Positions 1 to 11,270 of a DNA stretch of 56,744 nucleotides are shown in pieces (position 1 is the stretch's first letter; every line of letters begins with the position of its first letter). The DNA comes from Anaeromyxobacter sp. PSR-1 (GTDB lineage Bacteria > Myxococcota > Myxococcia > Myxococcales > Anaeromyxobacteraceae), in the NCBI RefSeq assembly GCF_000964525.1, contig NZ_BAZG01000012.1, positions 1 to 56,744 of the forward strand. Reading direction: 5' to 3'. Both the position numbers and the translations under genes were made by a program. The notes under the pieces were generated by a model that was not told the origin of the DNA, did not search any database, and saw only the letters and a list, made by a program, of their open reading frames with translations.

Positions 1-65
1 GCTGACGCCGGACCTCGGGCGCGGGCGGCCCGCCGTGAATCGTTGCCCCCCGGGCGCGGCCGCGC

Positions 66-71
66 TACCTC
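66..71 (+). promoter_or_regulatory. -10-like element 6 nt before hslV start
   Basis: TACCTC lies exactly 6 nt upstream of the hslV ATG at 78, and no Shine-Dalgarno sequence lies between. That spacing puts the transcription start at or next to the start codon, so the mRNA may be leaderless. It is a short-motif inference, supported by the same arrangement before argD and the genes at 17512 and 18357. Confidence 0.35.
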
Positions 72-77
72 TCGGGC

Positions 78-622
78 ATGCGCCCCATGCACGGAACGAC
101 CGTCCTCTGCGTGCGCCGCGAGGGCAGGGTGGTGATCGCCGGCGACGGCCAGGTCACCCTGGACAAGACCGTCATGAAGGCCACCGCCCGCAAGGTGCGG
201 CGGCTGGGCGAGGGCCAGGTGGTGGCGGGGTTCGCCGGCGCGACCGCCGACGCGTTCCAGCTCTTCGAGCTGTTCGAGAAGAAGCTGAAGGAGCACGCGC
301 GCTCGCTGCCGCGGGCCTCGGTGGAGCTCGCGAAGCAGTGGCGCACCGACCGGATGCTGCGCCGGCTGGAGGCGCTGCTGGTGGTGGCCGACCGCGAGCA
401 CGTGCTGGTGCTGTCCGGCGCCGGCGACGTCATCGAGCCGGACCCGGTGGCGAACGGGGCCGCGGCGGCGATCGGCTCGGGCGGCCCCTACGCGCTGGCC
501 GCGGCCCGGGCGCTGCTCGCCCACTCCACGCTGGACGCCCGGCGCGTGGCCGAGGAGGCGATGAAGCTCGCCGCCGAGATCTGCATCTACACGAACGGCA
601 ACCTCACCATCGAGGAGCTGTG

Positions 623-623
<1 letters not shown>
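78..623 (+). CDS. hslV: HslV, peptidase subunit of the HslVU ATP-dependent protease
   Basis: This is the threonine-protease subunit that forms a double hexameric ring with HslU in the cytoplasm and degrades unfolded or regulatory proteins. The 181-residue length is normal for the family. The N-terminal MRPMHG would be removed to expose the catalytic Thr of TTV (residue 7). The conserved GDGQVT segment follows at about residues 22-27, and the C-terminal half has the usual [10 protein letters not shown] and IYTNGN segments. The ATG at 78 is preferred; an ATG at 87 would also leave a short propeptide. The stop codon overlaps the hslU start by one base (TGATG), so the two genes are translationally coupled. 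Confidence 0.96.
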
Positions 624-2065
<1,442 letters not shown>

Positions 2066-2109
2066 GGCGCGGGCCCTCGCGGATCTGGAACTCTCCGCCG
2101 CCCGGCTGC

Positions 2110-2115
2110 TATAAG
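2110..2115 (+). promoter_or_regulatory. -10 element TATAAG just before argD
   Basis: TATAAG (4 of 6 matches to TATAAT) ends 6 nt before the argD ATG. No Shine-Dalgarno sequence fits between them, so the transcript would begin at the start codon. No convincing -35 hexamer is visible at the expected distance. Confidence 0.45.
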
Positions 2116-2121
2116 CGCGGA

Positions 2122-3327
2122 ATGACACGCAACGAGTCGATCGCCCAGCGCGCGCAGAAGGTGCTCACGCCCAACTACCGGCAGCAGCCGGTGGCCATCG
2201 CGCGCGGCGAGGGCGTCCGCGTCTGGGACGCCGACGGCAACGAGTACCTGGACTTCCTCGGCGGCGTGGCGGTGGACGTGCTCGGCCACTGCCACCCGGC
2301 GCTGGTGAAGGCGCTCGAGGAGCAGGCCCGCACCGTCTGGCACGTCTCGAACCACTACTTCATCCCGCGCCAGGTCGAGCTCGCCGAGGCGCTGCTGGCG
2401 GTGACGCCCTGGGCGTCGCGCGCGTTCTTCTGCAACAGCGGCGGCGAGGCGAACGAGGCGGTGCTGAAGCTCGCGCGCAAGTACCACCACGACCGCGGCC
2501 ACCCCGAGCGGAACGTCATCGTCTCCTGCACCGACTCGTTCCACGGCCGGTCGCTCTTCACCGTCACCGTGGGCGGGCAGGAGAAGTACCAGGTCGGCTT
2601 CGCGCCGCTCGTCCCCGGCGTCCGCCACGTGAAGTACGGCGACCTCGCCGCGCTCGAGGCGGCGCTCGACGACACGGTGGCCGCGTTCATGGTCGAGCCG
2701 ATCATGGGCGAGTCCGGCGTGGTCCCGCCGCCGGAGGGCTACCTGCGCGCCGTGCGCGAGCTGACGCGGAGGAAGGGCGTGCTGCTGTGCCTCGACGAGG
2801 TGCAGACCGGCATGGGCCGCACCGGGAGGTTCTGGGCCCACGAGTGGGAGGGGATCACCCCCGACCTCATGTCGAGCGCGAAGGCGCTCGGCGGCGGGTT
2901 CCCCATCGGCGCCATGCTCGCGACCGAGGAGGTCGGCCAGCACCTCACCCCGGGCAGCCACGGCACCACCTACGGCGGCAACCCGCTCGCCTGCGCGGTG
3001 GCGCTGGCGGTGCTGGCCGAGCTGAGGGGCGGCGTGCTGGAGCGCTCGCGCGAGGTCGCGGCGCGGCTCCGCGCCGGCCTGGAGGCGCTCGCCGCCGGCG
3101 GCCGGGTGGCCCGGGTCCGCGGCCGCGGCATGCTGCTCGGCGTCGTCGTGCAGGGCGTGGCCGCCGCCGAGGTGATGAAGGCCGCCCGCGCCCGCGGGCT
3201 GCTCGTGAACGCCATCGGCGACGACGTGCTGCGCCTGGCCCCGCCGCTCAACCTGACCGCCGCCGAGGCCGACCTGGCCCTGGAGCGGCTCGGCGCGGCC
3301 CTGGCGGCGGCGCCCGCGAAGCCCTGA
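2122..3327 (+). CDS. argD: Acetylornithine aminotransferase, class III PLP enzyme
   Basis: PLP-dependent transaminase that converts N-acetylglutamate semialdehyde to N-acetylornithine in arginine biosynthesis. It may also act on succinyl-diaminopimelate, as ArgD often does. The 401-residue chain has the fold-type I signatures: FLGGVAVDVLGHCHP near the N-terminus, FCNSGGEANEAVLKLARK, SFHGRSLFTV, LDEVQTGMGRTG, and the PLP lysine in SSAKALGGGF (about residue 253). The ATG at 2122 gives the family-typical N-terminus MTRNESIAQ; starting further upstream would add an implausible leader. argF follows after 12 bp, so the two form an argDF operon. A closely related aminotransferase (for example ornithine- or GABA-specific) is possible but less likely next to argF. 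Confidence 0.88.
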   Translation: MTRNESIAQRAQKVLTPNYRQQPVAIARGEGVRVWDADGNEYLDFLGGVAVDVLGHCHPALVKALEEQARTVWHVSNHYFIPRQVELAEALLAVTPWASRAFFCNSGGEANEAVLKLARKYHHDRGHPERNVIVSCTDSFHGRSLFTVTVGGQEKYQVGFAPLVPGVRHVKYGDLAALEAALDDTVAAFMVEPIMGESGVVPPPEGYLRAVRELTRRKGVLLCLDEVQTGMGRTGRFWAHEWEGITPDLMSSAKALGGGFPIGAMLATEEVGQHLTPGSHGTTYGGNPLACAVALAVLAELRGGVLERSREVAARLRAGLEALAAGGRVARVRGRGMLLGVVVQGVAAAEVMKAARARGLLVNAIGDDVLRLAPPLNLTAAEADLALERLGAALAAAPAKP

Positions 3328-3339
3328 GAGAGGACCCCG

Positions 3340-4269
3340 ATGGCCACCTCGCCTCGCGAGAAGCGCGACTTCCTCCGCATCACCGACCTGGACCGCTCGG
3401 AGCTGCTCGAGCTGGTGGAGCGCGCCGCGGAGTGGAAGCTCCTCGGCAGGGGCGGCCCGCGCCCGCTGGAGCGGCGCACGGTCGGCCTGGTGTTCGAGAA
3501 GGCCTCCACCCGCACCCGCGTCTCGTTCGAGGTGGCCGCGAACCAGCTCGGCGCGGGCGCGATCATGCTCTCGCCGCGCGACACGCAGCTCGGGCGCGGC
3601 GAGCCGATCCGCGACACCGCCCGCGTCCTGTCGCGCTACCTCGACTGCCTGGTGGTGCGCACCTACGGGCACGACAAGATCGAGGAGATGGCGCGCTACG
3701 CCGGCGTGCCGGTGGTGAACGCGCTCACCGACGCCTCGCACCCGTGCCAGGTGCTGGCCGACCTGCTCACCGTCACCGAGCGCTTCGGGTCGGACGCGCT
3801 CACCAAGCCCGGCCTGCGGGTGGCCTGGGTGGGCGACGGCAACAACATGGCCAACAGCTGGCTCGAGGCCTGCGTGCTGCTCGGGTTCGAGCTGCACCTC
3901 GCCTGCCCGGCGGGCTACGATCCGGACGCGGCGCTGCTCGCCCGTGCCGCCGGGCGCGCGAAGGTGTTCCGCTCGCCGGCCGAGGCGGTGGCGGGCGCCC
4001 ACGTGGTGAACACCGACGTCTGGGCCAGCATGGGCCAGGAGCAGGAGGCGGAGGAGCGCCGCCGCCGCTTCGAGGGGTTCATCGTGGACCGGGCGCTGAT
4101 GGCCCAGGCGCGGCCGAACGCCGTCGTGCTCCACTGCCTCCCGGCGCACCGCGGCGAGGAGATCACCGACGAGGTGCTGGAGGGGCCGCAGTCGGCGGTG
4201 TTCGACGAGGCCGAGAACCGCCTGCACGCCCAGAAGGCGCTGCTCGAGCTGCTGCTCGCGGGCCGGTGA
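3340..4269 (+). CDS. argF: Ornithine carbamoyltransferase
   Basis: Catalyses carbamoyl phosphate + ornithine to citrulline in the cytoplasm. All signature motifs are present: carbamoyl-phosphate loop STRTR at about residues 56-60, HPCQ near 137, the ornithine-side WVGDGNNMANSW segment, and HCLPAHRGEE near 265 with the catalytic Cys. The 309-residue length is typical. A GAGAGGA Shine-Dalgarno sequence precedes the ATG, and the gene follows argD by 12 bp. A strong hairpin lies just past the stop. Confidence 0.95.
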   Translation: MATSPREKRDFLRITDLDRSELLELVERAAEWKLLGRGGPRPLERRTVGLVFEKASTRTRVSFEVAANQLGAGAIMLSPRDTQLGRGEPIRDTARVLSRYLDCLVVRTYGHDKIEEMARYAGVPVVNALTDASHPCQVLADLLTVTERFGSDALTKPGLRVAWVGDGNNMANSWLEACVLLGFELHLACPAGYDPDAALLARAAGRAKVFRSPAEAVAGAHVVNTDVWASMGQEQEAEERRRRFEGFIVDRALMAQARPNAVVLHCLPAHRGEEITDEVLEGPQSAVFDEAENRLHAQKALLELLLAGR

Positions 4270-4281
4270 CTGGCCGCCGGG

Positions 4282-4310
4282 ACGGGCCCCGGCGCGTGTC
4301 CGGGGCCCGT
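4282..4310 (+). terminator. Strong hairpin after argF
   Basis: An 11-bp perfect stem (ACGGGCCCCGG with CCGGGGCCCGT) closes a 7-nt loop 12 bp past the argF stop. No T-run follows, so it is either a GC-rich terminator or a 3'-end protecting hairpin for the argDF transcript. Confidence 0.5.
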
Positions 4311-4337
4311 GGGGCGGGCGCGCGCGCCGGAGCGGAT

Positions 4338-4365
4338 TTGACCCCCTGCGGTCCCGGTCGTTAAT
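4338..4365 (+). promoter_or_regulatory. Candidate sigma-70 promoter of the DnaJ/DnaK/TPR operon
   Basis: TTGACC (5 of 6) at 4338-4343 is followed after 16 bp by GTTAAT (4 of 6) at 4360-4365, about 35 nt before the TTG start at 4401. It sits in the only sizeable gap before this operon. No CIRCE-type inverted repeat is visible. Confidence 0.5.
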
Positions 4366-4400
4366 CTCGGGGCCGCCGAGGTGCGGGCGGGGGGAAACGG

Positions 4401-5362
4401 TTGAGCGTGGATCGATACAGCGGCTTCGCGTTCGATCCGGCGGATCTCCAGGAGGACGTGGACCTCGACGCCGAGCGGCGCCGCGAGATCCTGTTCGCCG
4501 AGGGGAGCCTGCCGCGCTGGACGCACTGGGACGTCCTGGGCCTGGCCTGGAACGCGCCGGTGGAGGCCGCGCGCGCCGCGTACCTCGAGAAGGTGAAGGT
4601 CTTCCACCCGGACCGCTACCCGGGGAAGCGGCTGGGCAGCTACCGCGCGCGGCTGGAGAAGGTCTTCCGCCGGCTCACCGAGGCGCGCGACGTGCTCTGC
4701 GACGAGGCGCGGCGCGCCGCCTACGCGCGGCAGACCGCGCCCGCCGACGAGTTCGCGCGGATGGAGCTGCGCAAGCTGGAGGACGAGCGCCGCTCGGCGG
4801 AGCGCCGGGCGCGGCTCGCCCGGCAGAGCCCGCTGGTGGCCCGCGCCGGGCGCGTGGCCGACCTGGTGCGGCGGGGGAAGGAGGCCCTGCAGGCCGGGCA
4901 GGTGGCGCAGGCCGCGAACGACCTGGTGCTGGCGCAGGGGATGGACCCGCAGAACGCCGAGGTGGCCGCGCTCGCGGCCGAGGCGCGGCGGCGGGCGGCG
5001 GTGCAGCGCGCCGGCGACGCGTACGAGCGCGGGCTGGCGGCCGAGGCCATGGGCGCGCCCGCCAGGGCGCTCGCGGCTTTCCGCGAGGCGCTCGAGGCCG
5101 ACCCCCGCCACGCGCGGGCGGCCGCGGGCGGGGCCCGGGCGGCGCTCGCGGCCGGCGACGCGGTCGCCGCGCGCGAGCTGGCCGAGGCGGCGGTCCGCGC
5201 CCAGCCGTCGGCCGGGTTCGCGCACGAGGCGCTGGGGCTGGCGCTGGAGGCCCAGGGCGCGCGCAAGGAGGCCCGCCGCGCGCTGGAGCGGGCGGTGGAG
5301 CTGGACCCGAAGCTGGAGCAGGCGCGCGAGCGGCTGAAGCGGCTGCGCTGGAGCTTCCTCGG

Positions 5363-5366
<4 letters not shown>
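4401..5366 (+). CDS. J-domain protein with C-terminal TPR repeats
   Basis: The N-terminal part (about residues 35-110) is a J domain: WDVLGLAWNAPVEAARAAYL, the HPD tripeptide near residue 69, and a fourth helix ending in DEARRAAYA. It should stimulate the ATPase of the Hsp70 encoded immediately downstream. The C-terminal half (about 180-321) is Ala-rich and contains TPR-like helices (AFREALEADPRHARA, ALERAVELDPKLEQA). It lacks the Gly/Phe and zinc-finger regions of classical DnaJ, so it is a specialised co-chaperone. The TTG at 4401 is the best start: it follows GGGGGAAACGG and gives MSVDRYSGF. The stop overlaps the next gene by 4 nt (ATGA), which argues for coupled translation. Confidence 0.85.
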
Positions 5367-7225
<1,859 letters not shown>

Positions 7226-7228
7226 GCC

Positions 7229-7969
7229 GTGGCGGACGTGAGCGAGCTCATCGACCGCGGCATCAAGGCCTACGTGGCGGGGCGGGTGGGCGAGGCGCTG
7301 CGCTCGTTCCAGCAGGCGCTGGAGCGCGACCCCGGCAACCCCAAGGCGCGCTCGTACCTGTCCCTGCTCGGCGGCGGGATGCCCGGCGGCGCCACGGCGG
7401 AGCCGGTCCCGCTCCCGCCCCCCGCCGCGGCGCCCGGGCACTCGCCCTGGGACGCGCTGCCCGCCGCGGCCGAGATCATCGAGCTGGAGCTGGACCCGGA
7501 GGGTGGCCTGGATCTCGACGCGGTGGCGGAGAAGTCCGACATCCGCCCGCTGGTGCCGGCGAAGTTCGCGCCCGGCGAGTCCCCGGGCGGCCGCGACGTG
7601 GAGGTCTGGATGCAGGCCGCCCGCGAGCTGTTCGCGCTGGGCGACTTCACCGGCTCCCTGGAGCTCATCGAGAAGATCCTGCAGGTGGACCCGGACCACC
7701 GCGAGGCGCGCGAGTACCTGCGCCAGAACGAGGCCACCCTCATCGCGATGTACGAGTCGAAGCTCGGCCCGCTCGGCGGCGTCCCCCGGCTCGCCATCAA
7801 GCCGGAGGAGATCATGTGGCTGAACCTGGACCACCGCGCCGGCTTCCTGCTCGCGCAGATCGACGGCTTCGTGGACTACGAGGCGCTGTTCGCGCTCTCC
7901 GGGCTCCCGCGCCTCGACACGGCCCGCATCCTCGCGAACCTGATCGCGGACGGGGTCATCACCGCCTGA
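7229..7969 (+). CDS. TPR-containing protein, third gene of the Hsp70 cluster
   Basis: A 246-residue protein with an N-terminal TPR-like unit (residues 1-45, ALRSFQQALERDPGNPKARSYLSLL), a Pro/Ala-rich linker (about 50-75), and a second TPR region around 125-170 (LFALGDFTGSLELIEKILQVDPDHREAREYL). The C-terminal ~45 residues (from IMWLNLDHRAGFLL to LIADGVITA) form a compact helical module that I cannot name. The GTG start lies 3 bp past the dnaK-like stop and is preceded by GGGGCGAGGTGAG. The role is unknown; the operon suggests a client adaptor or scaffold for the Hsp70/J pair. No signal peptide or membrane segment is visible. Confidence 0.75.
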   Translation: MADVSELIDRGIKAYVAGRVGEALRSFQQALERDPGNPKARSYLSLLGGGMPGGATAEPVPLPPPAAAPGHSPWDALPAAAEIIELELDPEGGLDLDAVAEKSDIRPLVPAKFAPGESPGGRDVEVWMQAARELFALGDFTGSLELIEKILQVDPDHREAREYLRQNEATLIAMYESKLGPLGGVPRLAIKPEEIMWLNLDHRAGFLLAQIDGFVDYEALFALSGLPRLDTARILANLIADGVITA

Positions 7970-7972
7970 GCG

Positions 7973-8449
7973 TCAGTTCCGGATGATCGCGGTCCAGACC
8001 CCGCGCACCACGCGCTCGCCGCGCTGGTTGCGGGTCTCGGTGGTGACCTCGAGGAAGTCGAGGCTGCCCCGGTCCTGGATCCGGGTGATCTCGCCCTCGG
8101 TCTCGAGCACGTCGCCGGGGCGCACCGGCGCCTCCAGCTCGAAGGACTGCTCGGCGTGGACCAGGCGGAGCACGTTCACGCCCAGCTCCGGGTCGGCGCA
8201 GGCGTTCGCGAACGGCTGGATCGCGAACGCGGCCGCGAAGGTGGGCGGCGCGACCAGCCCGCCGTGCGGCGAGGCGGCGGCCGCGGCCTCGTCCCAGGTC
8301 CAGGGGTGGGCGCGCTCCGGCGCCACCGAGAAGACCCGGCCCGGCACGCCGCCGCCGGTGGCCGAGGCGAAGTCGCGGATCTGCTCGGGACCCACGGTGA
8401 AGCGGTACGGGCCGTAGCGCCGGCCGAGGTGCTTGCGGTCGATGGGCAC
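7973..8449 (-). CDS. MaoC-like hot-dog dehydratase, N-terminal type (FAS1-like/HadA-like)
   Basis: A 158-residue single hot-dog protein resembling the N-terminal MaoC-like dehydratases that act as the non-catalytic or substrate-binding half of (R)-3-hydroxyacyl hydratases (HadA/HadC in actinobacteria). The profile includes YRFTVGPEQIRDFASATG near the N-terminus, GGLVAPPTFAAAFAIQP in the middle, and VLRLVHAEQSFELEAPVRPGDVLETEGEI. It starts with GTG at 8449, only 4 bp after the stop of the companion hot-dog gene upstream, so the two likely form a heterodimeric (3R)-hydroxyacyl dehydratase. The acyl substrate cannot be read from sequence. Confidence 0.78.
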   Translation of the reverse strand: MPIDRKHLGRRYGPYRFTVGPEQIRDFASATGGGVPGRVFSVAPERAHPWTWDEAAAAASPHGGLVAPPTFAAAFAIQPFANACADPELGVNVLRLVHAEQSFELEAPVRPGDVLETEGEITRIQDRGSLDFLEVTTETRNQRGERVVRGVWTAIIRN

Positions 8450-8453
8450 GCGG

Positions 8454-8861
8454 TCACCCCTCCCCGAGGTGGCCCTCGGCCACCGCGCCCTTCAGGACCT
8501 CCTCGCCGCGCTGGTTCGTCGCCTCCAGCTCGAGCGCGATCCGGGGGCCGTCGAGCGCCACGCACCGGCCCTGGAACCGGATCACGTCGCCCACCTGCAC
8601 CGGCTTCGTGAAGCGGGCCCGGATCCGGCGCAGGCGCGCCGGATCGCCGAGGTACGCGACGCACGCGTCGGACAGCCACGAGAACGTGCACATGCCCTGG
8701 AGGATCGCGCCCGAGTAGCCGGCGGCGCGGCCCACCTGCGGGTCGATGTGGATCGGGTTGAAGTCGCCGGAGGCGGCCGCGTAGTAGATCGGCCGGTACG
8801 AGTCCACCTCCCGGAACGCTTCGAAGGTGTCGCCCACGGTGAAGTCCTGGAGGCGTTTCAT
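8454..8861 (-). CDS. MaoC-family (R)-hydratase, catalytic hot-dog subunit (HadB-like)
   Basis: A 135-residue protein with the MaoC hydratase motif: YYAAASGDFNPIHIDPQVGRAAGY carries the catalytic Asp and His (D-x4-H), and GAILQGMCTFSWLSD follows. It would dehydrate or hydrate 3-hydroxyacyl/enoyl thioesters together with the gene downstream. The ATG at 8861 has a clear GGGAGGG Shine-Dalgarno sequence; a start upstream at 8906 would add 15 poorly conserved residues. First gene of a minus-strand pair ending at 7973. Confidence 0.82.
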   Translation of the reverse strand: MKRLQDFTVGDTFEAFREVDSYRPIYYAAASGDFNPIHIDPQVGRAAGYSGAILQGMCTFSWLSDACVAYLGDPARLRRIRARFTKPVQVGDVIRFQGRCVALDGPRIALELEATNQRGEEVLKGAVAEGHLGEG

Positions 8862-8959
8862 CCCTCCCGTGTAAGGGAGGTCCGGGCGGAGCACAAGCCC
8901 GCGCACCCCCTCGGAATCACGACGCGGGGCGTCACCGCGCGGGCGCGCGGGCGGCGGGA

Positions 8960-10111
8960 TCAGGCGGCGCCGGACGCGGGCGGGGCGGGCGGATCGAGCG
9001 GGTCGTCGGCCTCGCCCGCGAGCTGCGCCAGCTCGGCCTCGCGCCGCTTCTCGAACGTCCCCTGCACGAACTCGATGAGCCGGTCGAGGTAGCTGGAGAT
9101 GGGCGGGCAGCGGAGGCCCGTGCCGTCGAGCAGCTCGAGCAGGTTGCGGCAGTTGTAGATGGCCAGGTGGTTCACGTACTCGATGGCCGGCCGGTGCACG
9201 CGCGAGAGCCGCTCCAGCAGCGGCAGCTGGAGCAGCGCCTGGAGCACGCGCGCCGGGACCGACACCGAGGGCAGGCGCTTGCCCGCGTGCGCGGCGATGA
9301 GCTCGTACACGCGCCGGGCGGAGAGCGGCGACGGGTCCACCAGGTGCACGGTACGGCCCGCCGCGGCGGGCGCCTCGCCGATGGCCACCGCCGCGTTCAC
9401 CACGAAGTCCACCGGGACCACGTTGAGCGGCGCCACCGCGTCGCCCGGGAGCGGCAGCGGGACCGCCAGCGGCGACGCCACCAGCAGGATGGCGAGCGCG
9501 TAGGGGCCCTCGAACCGGTCGATCTCGCCGGTCCGCGAGTCGCCCACCACGATGCTGGGGCGGTAGATGGTCGCGGGCAGCTCCGACTGCGCCGCGCGGA
9601 CCAGCAGCTCGCCCTGGTACTTCGTCTCCTCGTAGGCGTTGTGGAAGCGCTGGCCCATGGCCAGCTCGTCCTCGAGGATGACGCCCACCCGGTCGCCGGA
9701 GACGAACGCGGTCGAGAAGTGGTTGAGCCGCCGCAGCCGGCGGGCCGCGCGGCCCAGCTCCAGCACGTTGCGCGTGCCCTCAAGGTTCACCCTGCGGAAC
9801 TCCGGGCGCGACGCGCCCAGCCAGGTGCGCGCCGCCAGGTGCCAGACGTCGGTCACCTCGCGGGCGAGCGCCTTCCACTCGGCGCCGGCGAGGCCGAGGT
9901 GCATCTGCTCGACGTCGCCCTCGAGCACCTCGGCCCGCTCCGCGCCGAGCGCGCCCAGGTCGGCCCGCGCCGCGGCGGCGTTGCGCGGCTGGACCAGCAG
10001 CACCACGCGGTCCTCGCCGCGCAGCGCGTCCTCGAGGAGGCGGCGCACCAGCCGCTTCCCGATGAACCCCGGGTACCCCGTGACGAAGTGGACGCGCGCG
10101 CCGGCCCCCAT
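8960..10111 (-). CDS. Extended SDR / fatty-acyl-reductase-like NAD(P)-binding protein
   Basis: A 383-residue extended short-chain dehydrogenase. The cofactor motif is FVTGYPGFIGKRLVRRLL (TGxxGxxG, about residues 10-17). The active-site Tyr/Lys lie in AYEETKYQGELLV (YxxxK) and a Ser in NHFSTAFVSGD. The central part (IYRPSIVVGDSRTGEIDRFEGPY) and the C-terminal tail match the NAD-binding_4 (male-sterility/acyl reductase) group more than sugar epimerases. It probably reduces an acyl or polyketide-type substrate or a lipid intermediate. The Pro-rich tail is probably disordered. It begins 6 bp downstream of coaE on the same strand, so the two are cotranscribed. Confidence 0.75.
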   Translation of the reverse strand: MGAGARVHFVTGYPGFIGKRLVRRLLEDALRGEDRVVLLVQPRNAAAARADLGALGAERAEVLEGDVEQMHLGLAGAEWKALAREVTDVWHLAARTWLGASRPEFRRVNLEGTRNVLELGRAARRLRRLNHFSTAFVSGDRVGVILEDELAMGQRFHNAYEETKYQGELLVRAAQSELPATIYRPSIVVGDSRTGEIDRFEGPYALAILLVASPLAVPLPLPGDAVAPLNVVPVDFVVNAAVAIGEAPAAAGRTVHLVDPSPLSARRVYELIAAHAGKRLPSVSVPARVLQALLQLPLLERLSRVHRPAIEYVNHLAIYNCRNLLELLDGTGLRCPPISSYLDRLIEFVQGTFEKRREAELAQLAGEADDPLDPPAPPASGAA

Positions 10112-10117
10112 GCGCGG

Positions 10118-10753
10118 TCAATAGCGCACGGGGGGCGCGTTGGGAAGCCTGCGCCCCCGGCCCGCCCGGAGGTCCGCCAGCAGGCGATCGGCCTTGCCCG
10201 CCAGCGCCTCGGGGGCGCCCGCGTTCTCGACGACGAAGTCGGCGCGCGCGGCCTTCTCGTCCACGGGGAGCTGCGCGGCCAGGCGCGCGTCGGCCTCCGC
10301 GCCGCCGAGCCCGTCGCGGCGGATCAGGCGCTCGCGCTGCAGGTCGCGCGGGGCCCACACCACCACCACCGCGTCGAGCAGGGCCTCCAGCCCGACCTCG
10401 TAGAGCAGCGGCGTGTCGTAGAACGCGAGCGGGTGGCCCTGCGCGGCCAGGCGGGTGGTCTCCTCGCGCATGGCGAGGCGGACGGCCGGGTGGGTGATGG
10501 CCTCGAGCCGGCGCCGCGCCTCCGGATCGGCGAACACGCGGGCGCCGAGCGCCTTGCGGTCGAGCGCGCCGTCCGGGCGCAGCACCTCCGCCCCGAAGGT
10601 GCGGGCGATCTCGGCCAGCGCCGGCGTCCCGGGCTCGACGGCGGCCCGCGCCAGCGCGTCCGCGTCCACGACCGGCGCGCCCCGCGCGCGCAGCAGCGCG
10701 GCGAAGGTGCTCTTGCCGGTGGCGATCCCGCCGGTCAGGCCGATGACGCGCAC
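10118..10753 (-). CDS. coaE: Dephospho-CoA kinase
   Basis: Last enzyme of CoA synthesis: phosphorylates the 3'-OH of dephospho-CoA with ATP. The P-loop GLTGGIATGKST is at residues 5-16, the substrate-lid region includes DADALARAAVEPGTPAL, and ITHPAVR and FYDTPLLYEVGL are the family's other landmarks. The length of 211 residues is typical. It sits between a secreted protein gene (6 bp upstream) and the SDR (6 bp downstream) in a minus-strand run. Confidence 0.95.
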   Translation of the reverse strand: MRVIGLTGGIATGKSTFAALLRARGAPVVDADALARAAVEPGTPALAEIARTFGAEVLRPDGALDRKALGARVFADPEARRRLEAITHPAVRLAMREETTRLAAQGHPLAFYDTPLLYEVGLEALLDAVVVVWAPRDLQRERLIRRDGLGGAEADARLAAQLPVDEKAARADFVVENAGAPEALAGKADRLLADLRAGRGRRLPNAPPVRY

Positions 10754-10759
10754 GCCGCC

Positions 10760-11248
10760 TCAGCGGGCCGTGGCGGTCTCGGCCGCGGCGGGCTTCGCCG
10801 ACGCGGGCGCGGCCTTCTGCCGTCCCGCCGCGAACGCGAGCGCCTCGACGCTCCCGTCCTTCGCGAAGTACACCGTCACGCCCTGCGCCGGGTACAGCCA
10901 GACCTTCTGGAACGTGTCCTCCACGAACGTCTTCTGCGTGGGCTTCCCGTAGGTCCCCTCGATGGTGTCCGCGTCGAGGGCGACGGTCAGGAAGATCGTG
11001 ATCTCCTGGACGGTGCCGGCCGCGTCGAGGTGGAACTGCGCCTGCTTGGTCCCCTCCAGCGCCTGGTCGCCGTAGTAGGCGAGGACGGTGCGCGCCCCGC
11101 GGCGGGTACGGGCGGTGGGCTCGCCGAACTTCCCGACCACCTCGGCCTGCGCCGTGACGCCCGGGGTGACGCCCTTCCACGGGCGTGCGGTGGCGGAAAC
11201 GGGGCCGAGGGCGAGGAGGATGGCGGTCGAGAGCCAGACGAGGCGCAT
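10760..11248 (-). CDS. Secreted protein of unknown function
   Basis: A 162-residue protein with a Sec signal peptide (MRLVWLSTAILLALGPVSATA), probably cleaved after ATA at residue 22. The mature part has a repeating pattern (GVTPGVTAQAEVVGKFGEPT, then GTYGKPTQKTFVEDTF) reminiscent of the small outer-membrane-assembly/DUF-type beta proteins, but I cannot assign a family. The tail is Ala/Lys rich. Its ATG is complementary to and overlaps an ATG on the opposite strand (the CATG at 11246-11249), and the divergent cytochrome gene begins 22 bp away. The coaE gene follows after 6 bp. Confidence 0.7.
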   Translation of the reverse strand: MRLVWLSTAILLALGPVSATARPWKGVTPGVTAQAEVVGKFGEPTARTRRGARTVLAYYGDQALEGTKQAQFHLDAAGTVQEITIFLTVALDADTIEGTYGKPTQKTFVEDTFQKVWLYPAQGVTVYFAKDGSVEALAFAAGRQKAAPASAKPAAAETATAR

Positions 11249-11255
11249 GGCGCAT

Positions 11256-11261
11256 TATACT
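11256..11261 (+). promoter_or_regulatory. -10 element TATACT before the cytochrome gene
   Basis: TATACT (5 of 6) lies 9 nt before the GTG at 11271, within a divergent gap of only 22 bp. The spacing leaves a leader of about 2-4 nt at most. Confidence 0.45.
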
Positions 11262-11270
11262 CCGGCCCCC

